From Xestospongia muta (lineage: Eukaryota > Porifera > Demospongiae > Haplosclerida > Petrosiidae), in assembly GCA_963693285.1 (NCBI GenBank), contig OY848917.1, forward strand, positions 33,119,245 to 33,183,244: a DNA stretch of 64,000 nucleotides, read 5' to 3'. Below, one piece after another: positions 57,512 to 64,000 of the stretch (its first letter is position 1; the number at the start of each line of letters is the position of its first letter). The notes under the pieces were generated by a model. It saw nothing but the letters and a program-made list of their open reading frames with translations. It ran no database searches and was not told the DNA's origin. The position numbers and the translations under genes are program-made.

Positions 57512-60500
57512 ATAGCTTGTTTACAGTACTTGTCTAATCGACTAAAAAAAATATAAAGCCTTACAAGAACATCAGTTTATTAATAATGTAGAGTGGACTA
57601 GTTTTTAATCTTAATGACTTGGACCACACAGCGACCAATAACCCAGTTATTTGTCTTTAATAATAAAGGAGCTACAAGAACGATATGACTCATCAAAGTA
57701 ATTTATTGAATGAAAGGGCAAAAGTTTACTTTATTAGATTAATAACAGTTTAATAATTTTGTAATAAAGTGTCAAGGTCAAACCAGTTCATTGAGGAATT
57801 AAACAATGAAAAGAGTGATAACAGTCTCTTGAAAACAACTGTGGCAAGTCCTCCTACATTTGTATTGTAATAACAATAACATTTTATACTCATCCCTTGC
57901 ACTAATACATTAGAATTAACTGTTAAAATAAATCAGTTGCTTTAATCAATTCATAGGGATTTGGTTGCATGTATCCCTACAACATGTATCATTTGTTTAC
58001 TATTATAAATAGAACAACAGTATCTTTATCCTCTTTGTCACTCTGCTAGAATGTAAAGCATTAATGTGCTAAGTTATTATTAATAAACACATGAAATAGT
58101 TATTAATAGTTGTTAATAATAAAACTGCTGATACAGCCAGTAGGTGTAACATGCAGACATTATTATTAATTCACATGTACATAGATTAACTGAGAAATTG
58201 TATAATGTACAAAATGGAACAAAATGATAAACTAAATAAAAACACAGAACTTTCAACAAGACAATACTACAGAAGAAACTAATCATAACATGAAATTTAG
58301 ACACACTAACTAAAATAGTTGAACTAATATTTTGTATGATTTTTTTCCTCTTCTCTTTACATTTTTTCCTTTCCATTCATATTATCAGGAAAGGACTTAG
58401 TGAAGGTTGTTTCAGATAATGAACCACTTAACATCTCCACATTTCTATGTTCTACAATCAAGACATCTACAGAAGAGCTTGGAGACTTTTTTATAAGACA
58501 GAAGATTTATAGTATTGTCATAATGGGATTTTCTTGCAGCACTGCAAAAAGTCAAAATTGGGAAAACCTACAAAAAAATTCCATCAAATAAAACTTTGCA
58601 TCAGTTTTGTGCACTCACATATATCTCAAATTCTTTGTCTAATTATTAGATGTTCAACTTACTTCATAGCAACAATTGAATTTGAAATATGTCATCACCC
58701 CTTCTGTTATGTCTCAGTTGAGATGTAATTGCTGCAGTGCTATGCCTGTAATAACAAAACGGTCATTTGGTTTTGCGAACCTTACAATACCCAATAACTT
58801 ATTGAAACATTGGGTGTTTCAAGTATTTATATATCTTGCTTTCTTACTCACACAGTCAAAGCTAATAGAGTTGTTTCATAAGTCACTATACTACTATATT
58901 CAGTTGGTTGTAAGTGACTTTTAGATGCTAAATCTTTGGAAACAGAGTTTACAAGTCATACTCACTAGTTTTGAAAGAAAGATATTGTCTCAAGTATTGC
59001 TCATTAAATGCACTTACATTGCTAATTCTATTCTAATTTAATTTATTGCCTATTATAGTCTGAAACTCAAAACAATGAAAAACTGGATAAAAGAAGCATC
59101 CCATGAGAGCAATGCATGTTTACTGAAGACAAGCCAGAAACACTATATAATTATAAATAAAGAAGAGCAATTGCAGGATACTCAATCTATTAATGAAGAC
59201 ATCTTTTATATAATCGTTATATTTCCCACAATGGATCCATTTAAGAGTCATCCCTATTGTTTTTTGAAATTTGGTTACAGGCTTAAAAAGAAAGTCAAAT
59301 CTGTTTCCTGTCTGCAAAAGTGTTACAAGTAGAAAATACACAGTATATAATTTAAGGCATAAACAATTCAACTTACTATTCATCTTCAAAGCATCATCTT
59401 TTTGACTTAACTGTGCTATTGCCATGATTTTGTATCAAAAGAGTATTTTTTAAACAAATTGTTAAACAAACAATAACAACAAATACAAATATTTAGTCAC
59501 TATAACACTAATAGTTTTGCTGTTTAAGCAAATGTATGTTATGAAAGTAACAACATAAAAGTTGTTGTCAAAAGGTATAGCAAAAATTATCTTCTTTAAT
59601 ATTTCTGGTTTCAAAAAATTAAAACTAAAACTTTACCAAAAATAACACACACATTATTTATTTTCTTAATTGATAACACCTACAACATAGTACTACATAG
59701 TGATGAAGCTAGGACAGTGTATCACTTGTTAAAAGGATTGGGAATTCACTCCAAATCTATAGTGAAAATAATATATTAATAAACACTTGATAATTAATTC
59801 ATCTTATTAAGATGATTCATTAAATATGTCTATATAAAACTAATTCATACACTATTTATTAAAGAAACATTGTTAATTCAAATACAGAATTTTTTTGTTT
59901 TTGACTGGACCATATGTGACAAACCCAACATGTGCACATGTTTGTGAGTGTCAAATGTCTTTCTATTATACTTAGTCAAGATGAGAGATTGATTGTAGAT
60001 GAGATTATCATGAACAACTGGAAGATAAAAAGCAACATTTTACATGTGTATATGTTGCTAAAAGACAATAAATATCTATCTTTACTATTATATATATCAT
60101 TGTTTAGAGATATTTATGCATAAAATAACACATGCCAATTCCAATTATTAAAGCAAAAGTACAATGTATAATTATTTACATTATTTTTATAAATAATGTA
60201 CTTTGTTATTATTTGTGTCAATGACATATTAAATAAAAGTTATTGTACTCAGTCAATGAGTCATATAATGAGTTATTATGTTATAAAAAGTTATGATTGC
60301 ATAGAGCAAGCCTCTTTAAACTAAGAAGTACCTTATAAAATTTCAGTTACATACAGTACTATGTGTCTTTGGCTTACTGTCCTTTATTGTGCAATGATTG
60401 TCAAAAAGATCCTATATGTATTGTTGATCGTGTTAAAATGCCTTTTTTCAAAATTGTACAAAACGACACAGTTTTAAAACCAAATCAGATGTGATATAGT

Positions 60501-61240
60501 CTGATTTTTGGCATATACATAGCCAATTATTAAGTTTATTTCTGCAAACCTTTCAACCAAAATAAAGGCAATATTATGTATTAACAATGAGCATATATAC
60601 TTGTATTGAATTATATAACACATGTACATATCTAGAATTGGCTAAGAGCCATATATGCAAAGATTATGTCTTTTGTAAAATCCTGAGCTGGCTATTTTTT
60701 ATAAATAGAAATCAATAATTTGTTATATCATATAACATATGATGAGATCATCATATATTTTATCTTAAATATGGCAGGTTATGAAAGCCATCAATTATAA
60801 CTGAACAAATTAAATGTGTATCTAGTAGTTCTACTTTTGTAAGATAGACCCACTAAGAGTCTCTCCCATTCAAAATATTTGGAATGTGAATATTTTTAAG
60901 TGATTACAAATGTACTCTATTTCTATATAACTATACCTTGTGAAATGTTAGAGAAATTTTAAATTATGTAAAAATAGTATGTGACTAATGTATTCTTTTA
61001 CAATCATTTTAAAGGGATCAGTAGTTTTGAAGTTCTTATGACTCCTTTGCTAATTCCTGAAGTGGGCAGTGTTTTGTTTCTAAACACACACTTATGCATA
61101 CATGCTTATCATTAATTAAATAATAATAATAAGCAATGATTGATCAAACCACTATAAATATTTAATAGAGTGCATGTGCTACTTTTGCCCTTTTATTTCA
61201 TTTTCTGGTGAACACTGTTGTATTTCATTTACTATTCATT
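57512..61240. other. Ig-gene upstream region, integrin-flank repeat and SMB-unit flank
   Basis: 57512-58020 matches 31555-32000 (upstream of the sister Ig gene). 58020-59100 contains pieces of 8480-9460 in rearranged order, plus a decayed copy of the GPCR tail piece (about 58330-58500). 59100-60060 matches 9580-10620, and 60000-61240 matches 34850-36170. No intact gene seen. Confidence 0.5.
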
Positions 61241-61244
61241 TGTC

Positions 61245-64000
61245 TTACCATTTTGGATAGCAACCAATATCATCAATATCACTACAACAATCATTCCATT
61301 TGTGACAGTACTCATCACAAGAACATCCTTTATGGGAACATACAGGTGATAGGAAAGATTGACAACATCCATCATAATTGAGATTAAGTGCTAGACATGA
61401 ACCTAAAATAAACATATAAAAAACATGAATTAATTTGTAGTACTCATTTACCAAGTGGAGTAATAGTTGGTGTAGTTGATGGTTTGATTGTTGTTCCTAC
61501 ATTAGAATGATAATAAAAAGTAATGACAATTGTTATATCATATTATATAACAATCGTCATTGATTTTAATTATAATTATCATCATATCAGTAATTGCATA
61601 CTATAGCTATCATTGAATTTATTTAACTCTAACACCAATCACTGTGATTATGTGTCTCACTGATAACGTTTGAATCATCTCACTAAGGCTCAGTAAAGTT
61701 AAGTTTCTTTAAAGAAACAATACAGGAGTAATACAAGGACTGCACACTTGTATAAAGCAATATCAAGAAATATTGAATAACAATTATTAAAGAATAAAGT
61801 ATTTTGTATATCTACATTAATATATATGTACTTTATAAATATTATTGTCATTGACATGTCAACTAAATGTTACTATACTCTTAACAATGAGTCAAGTTTT
61901 AAGTTATCATAATATATCTGAAGCTAGCCATAGCAGGTCAATTATCAGGAATTAAATCACATAGAATAAATTTCCCAAAATAGGAAGTGTCTTATAACAT
62001 AACAAACAGGTTAGTAAAAACTCTGTTATCAAAGTGTAAGCAATAGAGTATGTCAACAGTTATTGCAAGTCATGTTCAGTTACATACATACTACTATACT
62101 TCATTTTCTTTTTGGCATTATTGTGTAAAAATTGTCAAAATGACAAACACTTTACTTGTGTAGGCATTCTTATCATTAATTTAAAAATAATAATGAATCA
62201 TAATTTATAATAATGAATAATAATCCACACCAATATGAATAATTAATTACATCCTAAATTATTGTGTATGCTCTACTTTTGCCTTTTATATTTTATTTTC
62301 TAGTGAATAATGATGAATTGTATGAACTAATGATATATCTTACTAGGTATATTAGTTGAAGTAGGTGTTGGATAGCAACCAATATCATCAATATCACTAC
62401 AACAATCATTCCAATAGTGACAGTACTCATCACAATAACATCCTTTATGGGAACATGCAGGTGATCGTGACAATTTACAACATCCAGTATAATTGAGATT
62501 AAGTGCCAGACATGAACCTAAAATAAACATATAAACAACATGAATTAATTTGTAGTACTCATTTACCAAGTGGAGTAATAGTTGGTGTAGTTGATGGTGT
62601 GGTTGTTGTGTCTGCTGGAGTAGCAGCAGTTGGTGTAGTTGATGATGTGATTGCTGTGTCTGCTGGAGTAGCGACAGTTGGTCTAGCTGATGGTTTGATT
62701 GCTGTGTCTGCTGGAGTAGCGACAGTTGGTCTAGCTGATGGTTTGATTGCTGTGTCAGCTGGAGTAGCGACAGTTGGTCTAGTTGATGGTTTGATTGCTG
62801 TGTCTGCTGGAGTAGGAACAGTTGGTCTAGCTGATGGTTTGATTTCTGTGTCTGCTGGAGTAGGAACAGTTGGTCTAGCTGATGGGTTGATTGCTGTGTC
62901 TGCTGGAGTAGCAAGAGTTGGTCTAGCTGATGGGTTGATTGCTGTGTCTGCTGGAGTAGGAACAGTTGGTCTAGCTGATGGGTTGATTGCTGTGTCTGCT
63001 GGAGTAGGAACAGTTGGTCTAGCTGATGGGTTGATTTCTGTGTCTGCTGGAGTAGGAACAGTTGGTCTAGCTGATGGGTTGATTGCTGTGTCTGCTGGAG
63101 TAGGAACAGTTGGTCTAGCTGATGGTTTGATTGCTGTGTCTGCTGGAGTAGCAAGAGTTGGTCTAGCTGATGGTTTGATTGCTGTGTCTGCTGGAGTAGC
63201 AAGAGTTGGTCTAGCTGATGGTTTGATTGCTGTGTCTGCTGGAGTAGGAACAGTTGGTCTAGCTGATGGTTTGATTGCTGTGTCTGCTGGAGTAGCAAGA
63301 GTTGGTCTAGCTGATGGGTTGATTGCTGTGTCTGCTGGAGTAGGAACAGTTGGTCTAGCTGATGGGTTGATTGCTGTGTCTGCTGGAGTAGCAAGAGTTG
63401 GTCTAGCTGATGGGTTGATTGCTGTGTCTGCTGGAGTAGGAACAGTTGGTCTAGCTGATGGTTTGATTGCTGTGTCTGCTGGAGTAGCAAGAGTTGGTCT
63501 AGCTGATGGTTTGATTGCTGTGTCTGCTGGAGTAGCAAGAGTTGGTCTAGCTGATGGTTTGATTGCTGTGTCTGCTGGAGTAGCAAGAGTTGGTCTAGCT
63601 GATGGTTTGATTGCTGTGTCTGCTGGAGTAGCAAGAGTTGGTCTAGCTGATGGTTTGATTGCTGTGTCTGCTGGAGTAGGAACAGTTGGTCTAGCTGATG
63701 GTTTGATTGCTGTGTCTGCTGGAGTAGGAACAGTTGGTCTAGCTGATGGTTTGATTGCTGTGTCTGCTGGAGTAGGAACAGTTGGTCTAGCTGATGGTTT
63801 GATTGCTGTGTCTGCTGGAGTAGCAAGAGTTGGTCTAGCTGATGGTTTGATTGCTGTGTCTGCTGGAGTAGCAAGAGTTGGTCTAGCTGATGGTTTGATT
63901 GCTGTGTCTGCTGGAGTAGCAAGAGTTGGTCTAGCTGATGGTTTGATTGCTGTGTCTGCTGGAGTAGCAAGAGTTGGTCTAGCTGATGGGTTGATTGCTG
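61245..64000 (-). CDS. Large mucin-like protein with two C-terminal SMB modules, 5' end outside the window
   Basis: The minus-strand exon entering at 64000 and ending at 62567 encodes at least 29 repeats of the 16-residue unit IKPSARPTLATPADTA, grading into PTAATPADTTTTPSTTPTIT at its 3' end. It splices (CTTG|gtaaat, phase 1) to SMB exon 62517-62344 (CYCDEYCHYWNDCC), then short mucin exon 61496-61452, then SMB exon 61402-61245 (CSCDEYCHKWNDCC, CYPKW, stop). The last exon ends by reading into what is a splice donor in other copies. A Gln-rich frame (QLDQLLLLQQTQQ) is also open across the array, but it is not the frame that splices to the SMB modules. The product is a secreted or matrix mucin, O-glycosylated by inference. 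Confidence 0.75.
61522..61561. repeat. Short inverted duplication in an intron
   Basis: aatgacaattgttatat and its inverted copy atataacaatcgtcatt flank a 6-nt loop. Homologous introns carry only one arm. Confidence 0.6.
62590..64000 (-). repeat. 48-bp minisatellite coding for mucin repeats, about 29 units, continues past the edge
   Basis: The unit is 48 bp (16 codons). Variants differ at a few positions (agtagcaagagtt against agtaggaacagtt; gatggtttg against gatgggttg) that alternate in blocks, as expected from unequal exchange. No unit contains a stop in the coding frame. Confidence 0.95.

Noticed and set aside
62327..63970. 547-residue Gln/Leu-rich protein running into the SMB domain without an intron
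   Set aside because: The read-through passes over a clear donor and acceptor. Spliced in phase 1, the SMB exon joins the Thr/Pro frame, as in all sister genes.
62590..64000. CRISPR-like array
   Set aside because: The repeats are contiguous, without unique spacers, and encode protein. The genome is animal.

Overview
The window looks like genomic DNA of an early-branching animal, most probably a marine demosponge such as Amphimedon queenslandica. That assignment is an inference: no species-specific marker can be verified here. It rests on AT-rich sequence, genes split by short GT-AG introns (about 40-150 nt), and metazoan domains: integrin beta, Death, CARD, SH3, Ig, FN3, EGF, somatomedin-B and mannose-6-phosphate-receptor (MRH). 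There is no rRNA, tRNA, CRISPR or prokaryotic signal.

Left part (1-26 kb). A truncated signal-peptide exon (1-139, minus) and a decayed IgGFc-binding-like exon are followed by a 1.4-kb tandem duplication. An intact, intronless 807-residue integrin-beta-like gene lies at 5208-7631. It sits in a ~6.3-kb block (4474-10797) that is repeated at 18507-24622, where the integrin copy carries a frameshift and a 51-bp deletion. Between the two copies is a ~7.7-kb unique island. It holds a plus-strand MRH-domain gene that runs into importin-alpha exon relics, and a minus-strand 15-exon gene that I could splice into one 1014-residue frame: Death - CARD-like - unnamed conserved domain - coiled coil - SH3 - leucine-rich repeats.

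Right part (26-64 kb). This is a minus-strand cluster of secreted or membrane proteins built from phase-1 (1-1) exons: signal peptide, Cys-rich, EGF, Ig, FN3, IgGFc-like, Thr/Pro/Ser mucin repeats (48-bp unit) and a Cys-rich somatomedin-B-like (SMB) module. At least 14 SMB exons are visible. The best model, at 48476-52051, gives a complete 504-residue single-pass receptor whose tail has two NxxY motifs and a YETI motif. A ~6-kb segmental duplication (37.7-44.0 kb versus 49.6-55.4 kb), a 562-bp tandem SMB/mucin array and a 48-bp array of about 29 units running off the right edge show continuing exon amplification. Several copies are broken by frameshifts, a lost splice acceptor or in-frame stops. 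Interspersed are a third, truncated integrin relic, an adhesion-GPCR relic, two foldback (MITE-like) elements and a dispersed element derived from the integrin 3' flank.

Taken together, the locus is a rapidly duplicating cluster of adhesion or recognition surface proteins next to an innate-immunity-type signalling scaffold. Whether they work in one pathway is not shown by the sequence; the shared NxxY tail motifs of the integrins and the SMB receptor are the only mechanistic link I can see.
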